DNA of 64,000 nt from Pseudomonas sp. TTU2014-080ASC (GTDB lineage: Bacteria; Pseudomonadota; Gammaproteobacteria; Pseudomonadales; Pseudomonadaceae): positions 310,001 through 374,000 of the forward strand of contig NZ_LKKK01000001.1 in NCBI RefSeq assembly GCF_001446935.1. Direction: 5' to 3'. Shown here piece by piece: positions 11,503-20,409 of this stretch. The notes under the pieces were generated by a model. That model ran no database searches and had not been told where the DNA came from. It was given only the letters and a program-made list of their open reading frames with translations. A program made the position numbers and the translations under genes. The first letter of the stretch is position 1. The number at the start of each line of letters is the position of its first letter.

Positions 11503-12303
11503 ATGCAACGTTCCCTGTTAAGACGCCCTCTCACAGCGTTAGGCCTCGGATTGGCCTTTGTTGTTTCCCTCTCCCTCCAAGCCGTACAGGCAGCCGATTT
11601 GCTCGATCAGATCAAGCAGAAAGGCGAAATCAAAATTGGTCTGGAAGGCACCTACCCGCCATTCAACTATCAGGACGAGAACGGCAAGCTCACCGGCTTT
11701 GAAGTGGAGTTCGCCGAAGCAGTGGCCAAAGAGCTTGGCGTCAAAGCTGTATTCCAGCCGAGCAAGTGGGATGGCATCCTCGCCGCGCTTGAAACCGGTC
11801 GGCTGGATGTCGTGGTCAACCAGGTGACCATCTCTGAAGAACGTAAAAAGAAATACGATTTCAGCACGCCTTATACCGTCTCCGGTGTTCAGGTGCTGGC
11901 CCGCACCGGCGAAGAAGACCAATACAAGAAACCTGAAGATCTGGCTGGCAAAAAAGTCGGCGTGGTACTGGGCACCAACTACGAACAGTGGCTGAAAGAT
12001 AACGTGCCGCAAGCCGACATCCGCACTTACGACGATGACGCCAGCCGTAATCAGGATGTCCGCGTTGGGCGCCTCGACGTGATCCTCGGTGACCGCTTGG
12101 CTGCCTTTGAACTGGTTGATAAATCCCGCGGCAAACTGGCCGTAGCTGGTGAGCCATTTGCCCCGCAAGCTGCCGGCATCGCCCTGCGCAAAGGCAACCC
12201 GCAGCTGCAGGCCGCACTGGATAAAGCCATCGCCGATCTGCGTGCCAACGGCACCCTCAAGGCGATATCGGAAAAATGGTTCAAGGCTGATGTAACCCAA
12301 TGA
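11503..12303 (+). CDS. tcyJ: Cystine ABC transporter binding protein TcyJ (FliY)
   Basis: Periplasmic binding protein of 266 residues, bacterial extracellular solute-binding family 3. A signal peptide ends at VQA|AD near residue 28. The amino-acid-binding pattern is clear: GLEGTYPPFNYQDENG, the FEVEFAEAVAKELG helix and DGILAALETGRLDVVVNQ. The start ATG at 11503 has GAGG upstream; an in-frame start at 11467 would put twelve extra residues before the signal and is less likely. The gene overlaps the permease gene by four bases. L-cystine is the known ligand of close relatives; D-cystine and other sulfur amino acids may also be bound. Confidence 0.9.
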   Translation: MQRSLLRRPLTALGLGLAFVVSLSLQAVQAADLLDQIKQKGEIKIGLEGTYPPFNYQDENGKLTGFEVEFAEAVAKELGVKAVFQPSKWDGILAALETGRLDVVVNQVTISEERKKKYDFSTPYTVSGVQVLARTGEEDQYKKPEDLAGKKVGVVLGTNYEQWLKDNVPQADIRTYDDDASRNQDVRVGRLDVILGDRLAAFELVDKSRGKLAVAGEPFAPQAAGIALRKGNPQLQAALDKAIADLRANGTLKAISEKWFKADVTQ

Positions 12304-12968
12304 TCGAAGCAAGCCTGCAGCTTGCGCTGGATTCCGCGCCCTTCCTGCTCAAGGGCGCGCTGTACACGGTAGTTCTGAGCCTCGGCGGCATGTTTTTCGG
12401 CCTGCTGCTGGGGTTTATTCTGGCAATCACCCAGCTTTATGCCTTCGCCCCGCTGCGCCTTCTGGTGCGCATTTATGTGTCGTTCTTCCGGGGCACGCCG
12501 CTGTTGGTGCAGTTGTTCATGATCTACTACGGTTTGCCTGAAATCGGCATCCAGCTTGAGCCCCTCCCTGCCGCAATGATTGGCCTGTCTCTGAACATGG
12601 CCGCCTACGTTTCCGAAATTCTCCGTGCGGCGATTGCCTCGATTGATCGTGGCCAGTGGGAAGCCTCCGCCAGTATCGGTATGAGCCGCGTGCAAACGCT
12701 GTACCGCACCATCCTGCCGCAAGCTGCGCGCACCGCACTGCCACCGTTGGGCAACAGTTTTATCGGTTTGGTAAAGGACACCGCACTGGCCGCCACCATT
12801 CAGGTGCCGGAGCTGTTCCGTCAGGCCCAGTTGATCACCGCACGCACCTTCGAGATTTTCACCATGTACCTGGCTGCAGCCCTGATCTACTGGCTGCTCT
12901 CCAGCCTGCTGGCGCACCTGCAAAATCGCCTGGAAGCACGCGTTAATCGACATGAAAGGGATAACTGA
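12300..12968 (+). CDS. tcyL: Cystine ABC transporter permease TcyL (YecS)
   Basis: Polar amino-acid permease of 222 residues with about five membrane helices. The family motif FFRGTPLLVQLF lies near residues 62-73, and the EAA-type loop ASIGMSRVQTLYRTILPQA near 123-141 contacts the ATPase. It probably works as a homodimer since only one permease gene is present. Start and stop overlap its neighbours (ATGA with tcyJ, TGATG with tcyN), so all three genes are translated together. Confidence 0.92.
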   Translation: MIEASLQLALDSAPFLLKGALYTVVLSLGGMFFGLLLGFILAITQLYAFAPLRLLVRIYVSFFRGTPLLVQLFMIYYGLPEIGIQLEPLPAAMIGLSLNMAAYVSEILRAAIASIDRGQWEASASIGMSRVQTLYRTILPQAARTALPPLGNSFIGLVKDTALAATIQVPELFRQAQLITARTFEIFTMYLAAALIYWLLSSLLAHLQNRLEARVNRHERDN

Positions 12969-13738
12969 TGATCAGCGTGCGTAACCTGAAAAAGTCCTTT
13001 AAGGGCCAGCCGGTGCTCAAGGGCATCGACTTGGACATTCAACCCGGCGAAGTGCTGGCGATTATCGGCCCCAGCGGCTCGGGCAAGACCACCCTGCTGC
13101 GCTGTCTGAATCTGCTGGAAACCCCGGACAGCGGCAGCATCCGCGTCGGAGATATTGAGATTGATGCAGCCAAACCCATAAGCCAGCAGCGGTCGCTCGT
13201 GCGTAAGCTGCGCCAGCAAGTGGGTTTCGTCTTTCAGAACTTCAACCTGTTCCCGCACCGCAGCGCGCTGGATAACGTCATTGAAGGGCCGCTGATCGTC
13301 AAAAAAGAGCCCAGAGAACAGGCTGAAGCCAAGGGCCGCGCACTGCTGGCCAAAGTCGGCTTGGCAGGCAAGGAAGAGGCTTATCCCAAGCGTCTTTCCG
13401 GCGGCCAGCAACAGCGAGTCGCCATCGCCCGTGCACTGGCCATGGAACCTGAGGTGATTCTGTTTGATGAGCCCACCTCTGCCCTGGACCCGGAGCTGGT
13501 AGGCGAAGTGCTCAACACCATTCGCGGGCTCGCCGAGGAAAAACGCACGCTGGTGATCGTGACCCATGAGATGAGTTTCGCCCGGGATGTGGCCAGCCGG
13601 GCGATCTTTATTGATCAGGGCGTGATCGTCGAACAAGGCGCTGCTCAGCGATTGTTCAGCAACCCGCGTGAGCCGCGCACGCGTCAGTTCCTCAGCAAGT
13701 TCCTGCCCGTGGTTGAGCAGGATGGCAGCGGAATTTAA
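12968..13738 (+). CDS. tcyN: Cystine ABC transporter ATPase TcyN (YecC)
   Basis: ATPase of 256 residues of the polar amino-acid importer family. Walker A GPSGSGKTT begins at residue 34, the signature [14 protein letters not shown] near 143, Walker B VILFDEP near 163 and the D-loop SALD right after. It energises TcyL for cystine uptake. The final gene of the tcyJLN operon, it converges on the DUF2149 gene so tightly that the two stop codons share the bases TTAA at 13735-13738, leaving no room for a terminator between them. Confidence 0.93.
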   Translation: MISVRNLKKSFKGQPVLKGIDLDIQPGEVLAIIGPSGSGKTTLLRCLNLLETPDSGSIRVGDIEIDAAKPISQQRSLVRKLRQQVGFVFQNFNLFPHRSALDNVIEGPLIVKKEPREQAEAKGRALLAKVGLAGKEEAYPKRLSGGQQQRVAIARALAMEPEVILFDEPTSALDPELVGEVLNTIRGLAEEKRTLVIVTHEMSFARDVASRAIFIDQGVIVEQGAAQRLFSNPREPRTRQFLSKFLPVVEQDGSGI

Positions 13739-14049
13739 GGCGCGTCCTGCTCCGGCACGTAAATCATCCGGCCATCGTTGAGACGGTAAGTGATACCGGC
13801 CTTGCTGCCCTGTCCCTCACCGATCTCACCGCTGGCCTGATACTCAGTCAACTCCTGCCCATCTTTAACCAGCATGCGCATGTCGGCTTCGCCGGGGTTC
13901 TCGATCACCACCACTTTGTTCTGGTTGAACGGGTTGAGCGGACTCTGCACGATGACGATCAGCAGAATACCGATCACCACCAGAAACACGTCGATCAGGT
14001 TAACCACCGACAGCATCGGGTCATCTTCATCCTCTTCCAGAAAGCGCAT
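13735..14049 (-). CDS. DUF2149 protein, ExbD-like
   Basis: A 104-residue protein with a short acidic N-terminus, one membrane helix (about residues 15-36) and a small periplasmic domain. The helix begins NLIDVFLVV, with an aspartate at position 20. That equals in place and setting the SLIDVVFIL with D20 in the true ExbD encoded at 50623-51051, so I read it as a divergent ExbD/TolR-like partner. DUF2149 genes are known beside CobN-like and MotA/ExbB-like genes, including hmuV in Bacteroidetes haem operons and an operon near PA1922-PA1925 in P. aeruginosa. Last gene of the candidate Zur-controlled operon; its start overlaps the stop of the ExbB-like gene by one base. Confidence 0.75.
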   Translation of the reverse strand: MRFLEEDEDDPMLSVVNLIDVFLVVIGILLIVIVQSPLNPFNQNKVVVIENPGEADMRMLVKDGQELTEYQASGEIGEGQGSKAGITYRLNDGRMIYVPEQDAP

Positions 14050-14525
14050 CAGCAGGCCTCCTGCTGACGTTCGATAGCACGCAGCTCTTGCAACAGCCAG
14101 CGGCGGCGAATGGTGAGGATAAAGAAGCTGATGCTGGCGGCCAGCAGCGCCACGATCACCGCAGAAAACGCCACTACCAGATTCTCGCCAATACCCTGTC
14201 CATCGTTCTTAGTCAGCGCCAACAGTGCCGGCCCCATAGGAATCATGGTTGCCACTAGTCCCAGCATTGGCGTGCTGCGCGAGACCACGCGCAACCATTC
14301 CAAACGCTGCATGATCAGCAGTTCCAGATCATCGCTAGTTCCCCCATGGGTAGTTTTCCAGAGCGCCAGCACTGAACGATAACGACCGCTACGGCGCTGC
14401 CAAACCTCAACCGCAAAACTGCCCAGCGCTACAAAGGCGTATGCCAGCGCCAGCAAAATCAAAACCAGTACCGGTGTCAAAAACCAGCGGGTGAGTTCGT
14501 ACAAACTGAATTCAAAGGTATTCAT
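14049..14525 (-). CDS. MotA/TolQ/ExbB-like proton-channel family protein
   Basis: A 158-residue membrane protein with three predicted helices: about residues 14-40, then a cytoplasmic stretch, then about 82-105 and 115-140. The segment RSTPMLGLVATMIPMG matches the conserved pore-helix pattern of ExbB/TolQ (usually an APxLGLLGTVxGM type). It would pair with the DUF2149 protein as a proton-driven motor. The gene follows the CobN-like gene after 57 bases and overlaps the DUF2149 gene by one base. Function in the operon is inferred; it may energise the receptor, the CobN-like protein or both. Confidence 0.78.
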   Translation of the reverse strand: MNTFEFSLYELTRWFLTPVLVLILLALAYAFVALGSFAVEVWQRRSGRYRSVLALWKTTHGGTSDDLELLIMQRLEWLRVVSRSTPMLGLVATMIPMGPALLALTKNDGQGIGENLVVAFSAVIVALLAASISFFILTIRRRWLLQELRAIERQQEAC

Positions 14526-14582
14526 AACTACTGCTCAGTCAGGGTGGCCGGAAGCGGCCACCGATATGTTGTGATTAAGGAT

Positions 14583-17500
14583 TCAAACTCGCTGGCTGCG
14601 CACCTGGCGCCAGCCGCCATACAGCAGGCACAGTGACAACAGGGCAAAGCCCAGCCAGATTTGCCATTGCGGCGTGGGCGCTGCGCTTTCCTGAGTGACC
14701 TCCTGCAACACCTGGCCACTGACGGTTTCACCGGCACCAGCGTTGTCGCCATCGGCCTCTGCCGGAGCTGCGCCAGTCAGGCCAAAACCCGCCGCCGACT
14801 GCTCGATAAACTCACGGGTCACCGGCTGCGTGCCGCTGGTTGCGCCCTGCTCGTCCAGCTCCTGCCAGCGCTCGGTCAGCTCCTTGCGGGTTTGCTCATC
14901 GGCATCCCAGTAGCCTTTGCGAATCGCCTCTAGCATGCGTTCAACCAACTGCGCCTGAGCACTGGGGTTATTCGCCTCAAACCACTCATTAAGGCCGAGG
15001 TTGCGCTGATCCATCACGTAGGTCTGGTGCAGCGCTTGCCACTGATCCGCCCGCACCATGCTGCGGTCCATGGCCTGCCAGCCCCAAACGTTGTTGACGA
15101 TGTTGAGCAGCTCCAGCGTACCGGCGTAGCCTTCCTTCTGCATGGCGCCGATCCACTGCGGATTGAGATAGCGGCTGCGCAGTTCGTTACTGAGGAATTG
15201 CGCAGCCCCTTCCATACGCGGCGTATTGGTGCGCAGATCAGCGATGTACAGCGCCGGGCTGCTGCCATCCAGATGACGAATCACCAAAGAGAGACCGCCC
15301 AGATACTCGAAAGGATGATCGGTGGACAGCAGGCCATTAACCGTCGAGGAGCGCGCCAGCACGGCAGCTTCAACGCCCTTCAGCTGCTCGCCGAACAACT
15401 TTGCTCCCGCTGCCTCAGGCACTAGCCCGCGACTGCCATAGCCACTGCCCAGCCGGGACAGATACTGCTCAGCCAAGGCCGATTCGTCCTCCCACTGGGT
15501 TGAGTCCAGCGTCAGGTCGGTCACCCCACTGCCGTAGTCGCCCGGCTCATTGCTGAAAATCCGCACACTGGCCAAGCGCTTAGCCTGCTCGGCCGCCATG
15601 CCCTGCTCCTGCAAACGCCCCTGAACGGCTTTGCTATTGGCGGCGATCGGGTTATCCGCCTCATCCAGCTGCTCCAATCGCTCCACGGCCTCTGCCAACA
15701 GACGCATAAAGCCGTCGAACTGATCGCGGTAAACGCTGGTGGCTTGAATCACCACATCAATGCGCGGCCGGCCAAGTTCGGTACGGGGAATAATCGCCAG
15801 CGCCCGCACGCGCCCCCCCTCATCCCACACTGGACGCAGGCCCATGGCGTGCAGCACCTGGCTTTCCAGAATCCCAAAGTGACGCATGGCCTCAGATGAC
15901 CACAGACTGAACGCCAATTTGCGCGGAGCCTGCCCTTCATGCTCGGCCTTGTAGCTGTCGATCAGTTGCTGCAGGGCTTGCTCGCCCGCCTCATAGGCTG
16001 CGCGAGTCGGCAGCTTGTCCGCCTCAAATGCATAGATATTGCGGCCGCTGGGCACCTGCGGATTACGCACCGGATCACCGCCAGAACCGGGCGCGACAAA
16101 ACCACCGGCAAGCCCAGCGAGCAGCGCTTCTATCTCGCCGGTGCGGGCCAAATTCAGCTCATAGCCACGGGCCTTTTCCAGTTGCTCGCGCAAGCCCGCG
16201 CCAGGTAACTCATCCAGTGAGTAAGCCTGCAAGACGTAACGATCCAGCAGGCTATAGGCCTCGGTCTTTTTCAGCTCGGCAAAATCCATAGCCACCGGCT
16301 CCGCCTCGTAAACCTTACCGCTGGCCTCAGCCACGGCCTTCAAATAAGGCTCTCCAAGCTGCTGCAAAACCGTACTGAGGCGATGCTCAGGCCGTGACGG
16401 TTCTCCAAAGGTATGCAACCCCAACGGCAGGTTATCCGTCGCCAGTGCATGCAGATGGTCATGCAGGCGGGCGAAGAAGGTATCGAAGTCGGCTTTGGCT
16501 GTTGCTGCGTCTAATTGCAGGTCCTCCAGCAACCCAGAGGCTTGTGAAAACTCAATGATCTTAATCGCGGTCTGCTGCTGAACAGCGCCCTCTTCCAGTT
16601 GCTGATACTGATGAATCAGGTCATGCAGATCACGCAGTTCGTCGTACAACCCGGCCGGCGCAAACGGCGGTGTCTGGTGGCTGACAGTCACGGCACGGCC
16701 ACGGCGACGGGCCTGAATCGCTTCGCCAATGTTGTCCTGAATATAGGGATAGAACACCGGCAGATCAGCCATCGCCAAAAAACTGTAATCGTTAACCGAC
16801 AAGCCCCGGTCCTTGCCCGGCAGCCACTCTTGGGTGCCGTGGGTACCAAAGTGAATCAGCGCATCTGCCAGATCATGCAACAGCAGATAAGCGGCCAGAT
16901 AAATGTGATCCGGCGGTACTTTGCTGTCGTGATAGGCCTCACCAGGGCGACCGGCCCGCGGCGGTTGCGACATCAGTGTCAGGCTGCCCAGCTTGGCCCG
17001 GGGGATGATGAACTGGGGTTTGCCGCTCAGCGTGCGAATGGCCCAATGCTTGGACGGATCACCCCAGCGCGCAGTCAGCTCATTGCGCACCGACTCCGGC
17101 AACTTGCCCAGCCAGCGCTGGTAGGCTTCAAGCGGAACACCAACGGCCAGATCATCCTTAAGCAGAGCATCCAGAGTTTCCGGGCGGTAATAACCGCCAA
17201 GCAGACGCTGCGCCGTCTCGGTCAGTTGTGCCTCGTTGCTGACCGGGACCTTGTAGCCTGCCTCAGCAAGGCGAGCACTCAGAGTCGCCAGACTGCGGGG
17301 CACATTCAGGTGCGAGGCGGAGATGTTCTTCTCGCCATCCGGGTGGTTCCAGAACAGCAGCGCCAGGCGTTTCTGCCCGACCGGCAGCGTTTGCAAACGA
17401 ACCAACCGGTTGACCTTACGCATCAGTGCTTCGGCCTGCTCGGGGATCAGCACTGGCTCACCCTTCTCTACTGCACTGATCACCAGCGGATCGCTCATCC

Positions 17501-18428
17501 CCCAGCTTTCCGGTACGCCGAGCAAGGGCGCAACTGCATGCATGGCGATCCCGGAAGTGGACTCGCGCCAGCCTTGAATATCTGTGCTGCGCTCACCGAA
17601 GGTTTGCAAAACCGGGATATTCAGGTCGAGAAACTCAGCCTGCCGCGCAGCAGCATTTTGCATGTGCGTGAGATTGATCAGCACCTGCACGTTGGCAGGC
17701 TTAACGATCTCAGTCAGCCCGTGCGGGTTTTGCGCATCAAACCAAAACAACACCGGTGCCTGCCCGTGTGCTTCGCTGAGCTTAATCAGCCCATCCAGCA
17801 TGCCCAGTTCAGCGTCCGCGATCGCCCCGCTATGGATGACAAAGCCGACACGCGGCGCGCCTTCAGGCCAGCGCTTGCTGCCCCAGGCCAAGTAGGCGTT
17901 TACATCGCTGAACAGCTCGGGCGCATCCGGGTGATACATGCCGGTTGCAGGTAGCGGCTTAGGCGGCGGCATCTGCGAAACATCCTGCCCGGCCTTAAGG
18001 GCTTTCCAATAGGACAGGAATTGGCGCAGATTTGCCTCACCACCATTAGCGTAATAACCGATCATGGCGTAGGCCATTGGCGGCGGAAGGTTACCGAAGG
18101 CCGGAGCGCCGCCCCCCACACGAATCCAGGGCGTTCGCGCATCTTTAAGACGCTCACCTAAGAAGGCCTGCATCTGCGCCAGATCATTCGGGCGCGGCGT
18201 ATCCAGAATCAGCAGACCCGCGCTAAGTAAATCATCCGATAACTCTCGCTCGCGGCTAATGTTGCGACTATCCAAACGCATCCCGGCTTCGCTGGCCCAA
18301 CTTTGCAAGCGCTGAAGCTTGCCCGGCAGGACGAAGTCGTTGGCCAATACGCGCACATCCGGCTGCGTATCGGCCTGCACCGTACTGGCAACGAATAGCC
18401 AGATCATGATCAGAAATAATGTGCGCAT
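14583..18428 (-). CDS. CobN-like chelatase, exported and membrane-anchored
   Basis: A 1281-residue protein of the CobN/BchH (cobalt/magnesium chelatase large subunit) family. The best family signature is HFGTHGTQEWLPGK near residue 526, followed by LPVFYPYIQDNIGEA. Unlike the cytoplasmic CobN of cobalamin synthesis, it starts with a clear signal peptide (cut near residue 19, VQA|DT). It ends with a Gly/Ala-rich linker, one membrane helix (about 1251-1270) and a positive tail RQVRSQRV, so the enzyme body should sit in the periplasm with its C-terminus in the cytoplasm. No cobS, cobT or other cobalamin genes are nearby. The gene starts one base after the receptor gene. HmuS of Bacteroidetes is a related CobN-like protein reported to remove iron from haem; metal insertion, metal removal or chelate handling are all possible here. 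Confidence 0.85.
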   Translation of the reverse strand: MRTLFLIMIWLFVASTVQADTQPDVRVLANDFVLPGKLQRLQSWASEAGMRLDSRNISRERELSDDLLSAGLLILDTPRPNDLAQMQAFLGERLKDARTPWIRVGGGAPAFGNLPPPMAYAMIGYYANGGEANLRQFLSYWKALKAGQDVSQMPPPKPLPATGMYHPDAPELFSDVNAYLAWGSKRWPEGAPRVGFVIHSGAIADAELGMLDGLIKLSEAHGQAPVLFWFDAQNPHGLTEIVKPANVQVLINLTHMQNAAARQAEFLDLNIPVLQTFGERSTDIQGWRESTSGIAMHAVAPLLGVPESWGMSDPLVISAVEKGEPVLIPEQAEALMRKVNRLVRLQTLPVGQKRLALLFWNHPDGEKNISASHLNVPRSLATLSARLAEAGYKVPVSNEAQLTETAQRLLGGYYRPETLDALLKDDLAVGVPLEAYQRWLGKLPESVRNELTARWGDPSKHWAIRTLSGKPQFIIPRAKLGSLTLMSQPPRAGRPGEAYHDSKVPPDHIYLAAYLLLHDLADALIHFGTHGTQEWLPGKDRGLSVNDYSFLAMADLPVFYPYIQDNIGEAIQARRRGRAVTVSHQTPPFAPAGLYDELRDLHDLIHQYQQLEEGAVQQQTAIKIIEFSQASGLLEDLQLDAATAKADFDTFFARLHDHLHALATDNLPLGLHTFGEPSRPEHRLSTVLQQLGEPYLKAVAEASGKVYEAEPVAMDFAELKKTEAYSLLDRYVLQAYSLDELPGAGLREQLEKARGYELNLARTGEIEALLAGLAGGFVAPGSGGDPVRNPQVPSGRNIYAFEADKLPTRAAYEAGEQALQQLIDSYKAEHEGQAPRKLAFSLWSSEAMRHFGILESQVLHAMGLRPVWDEGGRVRALAIIPRTELGRPRIDVVIQATSVYRDQFDGFMRLLAEAVERLEQLDEADNPIAANSKAVQGRLQEQGMAAEQAKRLASVRIFSNEPGDYGSGVTDLTLDSTQWEDESALAEQYLSRLGSGYGSRGLVPEAAGAKLFGEQLKGVEAAVLARSSTVNGLLSTDHPFEYLGGLSLVIRHLDGSSPALYIADLRTNTPRMEGAAQFLSNELRSRYLNPQWIGAMQKEGYAGTLELLNIVNNVWGWQAMDRSMVRADQWQALHQTYVMDQRNLGLNEWFEANNPSAQAQLVERMLEAIRKGYWDADEQTRKELTERWQELDEQGATSGTQPVTREFIEQSAAGFGLTGAAPAEADGDNAGAGETVSGQVLQEVTQESAAPTPQWQIWLGFALLSLCLLYGGWRQVRSQRV

Positions 18429-18429
18429 T

Positions 18430-20373
18430 TCAGAAGCTCAGGCTCAGACCAACGTGGAAAGTGCGCCCCGGTTCGGGGTAGTTGAACAGCGCGTCTTCAT
18501 CGGCCAGACGTACATCACCGATGTTCTGAATGCCGCCGCGCACACTCAGCTCATTGGTGAGTTGCTGGGTCATTTCCAGATGCCAGAGACTATAGGCTGG
18601 CAGGCTGTACTCGCTGTCACGGCTGTAGCCGATCTGGCTGCCGACGTATTCGTTACGCACCTGAGCGGTAAAGCGCTCGGTGGGTTTCCAGCTCACGTGA
18701 GTATTGGCCAGATGCCGTGAACGCCCAGCCAAGCGACGATCCGCGCTGCGGTCGATGGCATCCAGATAGGTGTAATTCGCGCCCCAGTGCAGATCAGCTG
18801 GCAAGTCGATTTCCGCGCCCAACTCCAGACCACGAATGCGCGCTTTATCGACGTTCTCGTACTCGCGCATCTCACGCCCGCGCTGCCCGCAGGCCTGCAC
18901 ACAAATGGTTTGAATCAAGCCTTTGACGTTGTTCTGGAACACACCTGCCGACAGCGACCAGCCATCACCGGCGTAGTCACCGCCAAACTCGTAGGTGGTG
19001 TTGATCTCAGGGTCCAGATCCGGGTTACCGGTAATGGTGAACATGCCACCACCGCCCACAGCGGAGTAACCGGGTGACAGCTCCTTCAGCGTCGGCGCAT
19101 TAAAACCACGCCCAACACCGCCGCGCAGGGTCAGCGCCTCATTGACCTGATGGACCAAATACGCGCGCGGGCTTTTCTGCCAACCGTAGTTTTCGTGGTG
19201 ATCGAATCGGCTTCCCAGCACCAGCGACCAGTCATCCTGAAACTGGATTTCGTCTTGGAAAAAGGCAGCACGGTGGATCGCCTCTGCGTCACCGCCGGCA
19301 ACGCTGTTGTCTTCCAGTTGCTCTCTGCGCCATTCGCCACCGACAGTAAACAAGTGCATGTTTCCAACCGGCAGGCTGATGCTGGCATCGGCTACATCGT
19401 CGGTCATGCGTTGCCATGGGTTACTCGGCACCTGGCCGTTGGTGTAGCGGTTGTCCCGCTCAAGACGGTTGCGATAAACCCGCAACGAGCTGTCGCCCCA
19501 CGACCAGTGACCGGTGTGGGCCAGCGAGAAATTCTCACGTTCGATACGGTCCTTAGACTCGTATTCCACAGGCTGTCGTCCGGCACTGCGATTATTACGC
19601 CAGCGTTTTTCCAGGCCGCGCCCCGTGGTCAGATCAATCCGTTGCGCCTCATCCGGCGTCCAGCTCAGGGTTGCGGAGCCGCTGTCTACAGAGCGACCTT
19701 CAAGCTCAGACAACGCAGAGTCACGACGGTCTGATGTTTCCTGACGGCGGCGGCTTTCGCCATTCAAGGACAGACCCAATACACCCGGAATCAGCGGACC
19801 TCCGAGATAACCTGCCAACTGGTGGGTATCGCCTCCTTGACTGTTATCCACCACCCCGCCGTTGATCAGCGCACTGCCCTTCCACTCATCAGTGGCTTTG
19901 CGGGTGATGACGTTGACCACACCGCCGAGCGCCTCTGAGCCATAAAGAGAGGACATCGGCCCACGAACCACTTCAATCCGCTCTATCGCCTCAACCGGCA
20001 CCCAGCTCAGATCGAAATCTGCATGAGCAATGGCGCTAGCCGAGTTGCTGATGCGCTGGCCATTGACCAGAAACAGTGTGTGTTTGGCATCCATCCCGCG
20101 AACACTGATTCCGCGACGCCCGATCCCGATACCGGAAAACTGCAAACCCGGTGTTCCGCGAAGAGCGTCGACCAGATCCTGAACGGGACGGGCCGCCAGC
20201 TCCTCCCGGGTGATCACGGTAACGCTGGCTGGCGTGTCCTTAAGCGAGCGCTCCGTGCTGGTCGCAGTGATAACGGTGGAATCAAGGTCAAGAACTCGTG
20301 CTTCGCTGATACCCGAAAGCAGTAAAACCCAAGCAGCCAGAGGCCATCGGGGGCCTGAAGAAAGTGAAAACAT
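18430..20373 (-). CDS. TonB-dependent outer-membrane receptor
   Basis: A 647-residue receptor with a signal peptide (cut near residue 25), a probable TonB box in the DSTVITATS region just after it, a plug domain with the usual VITREELAARPVQDLVDALRG and VERIEVVRGPMSSLYG-type motifs (about residues 45-155), and a 22-strand barrel ending in a terminal phenylalanine (SLSF). The family (CirA/BtuB-like) covers siderophores, haem, cobalamin and metal chelates; the ligand cannot be named. First gene of the operon with the CobN-like, ExbB-like and DUF2149 genes. AGGGACGG precedes the ATG. A Zur-type operator lies 37 bases upstream, which argues for a zinc- or metal-scarcity role. Confidence 0.9.
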   Translation of the reverse strand: MFSLSSGPRWPLAAWVLLLSGISEARVLDLDSTVITATSTERSLKDTPASVTVITREELAARPVQDLVDALRGTPGLQFSGIGIGRRGISVRGMDAKHTLFLVNGQRISNSASAIAHADFDLSWVPVEAIERIEVVRGPMSSLYGSEALGGVVNVITRKATDEWKGSALINGGVVDNSQGGDTHQLAGYLGGPLIPGVLGLSLNGESRRRQETSDRRDSALSELEGRSVDSGSATLSWTPDEAQRIDLTTGRGLEKRWRNNRSAGRQPVEYESKDRIERENFSLAHTGHWSWGDSSLRVYRNRLERDNRYTNGQVPSNPWQRMTDDVADASISLPVGNMHLFTVGGEWRREQLEDNSVAGGDAEAIHRAAFFQDEIQFQDDWSLVLGSRFDHHENYGWQKSPRAYLVHQVNEALTLRGGVGRGFNAPTLKELSPGYSAVGGGGMFTITGNPDLDPEINTTYEFGGDYAGDGWSLSAGVFQNNVKGLIQTICVQACGQRGREMREYENVDKARIRGLELGAEIDLPADLHWGANYTYLDAIDRSADRRLAGRSRHLANTHVSWKPTERFTAQVRNEYVGSQIGYSRDSEYSLPAYSLWHLEMTQQLTNELSVRGGIQNIGDVRLADEDALFNYPEPGRTFHVGLSLSF

Positions 20374-20409
20374 AGTCCGTCCCTTTGCTGAAAGGGCCAG
20401 ATATTATTT

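Noticed and set aside
16599..17954. A 451-codon open frame on the plus strand inside the CobN-like gene
   Set aside because: It lies wholly antisense to a well-supported gene with clear motifs and has no family pattern; such long antisense frames arise from the codon bias of GC-rich genes.
14583..18428. Annotation as the cobaltochelatase of cobalamin synthesis
   Set aside because: There is no CobS or CobT, no other cob gene, and the protein is predicted to be exported.
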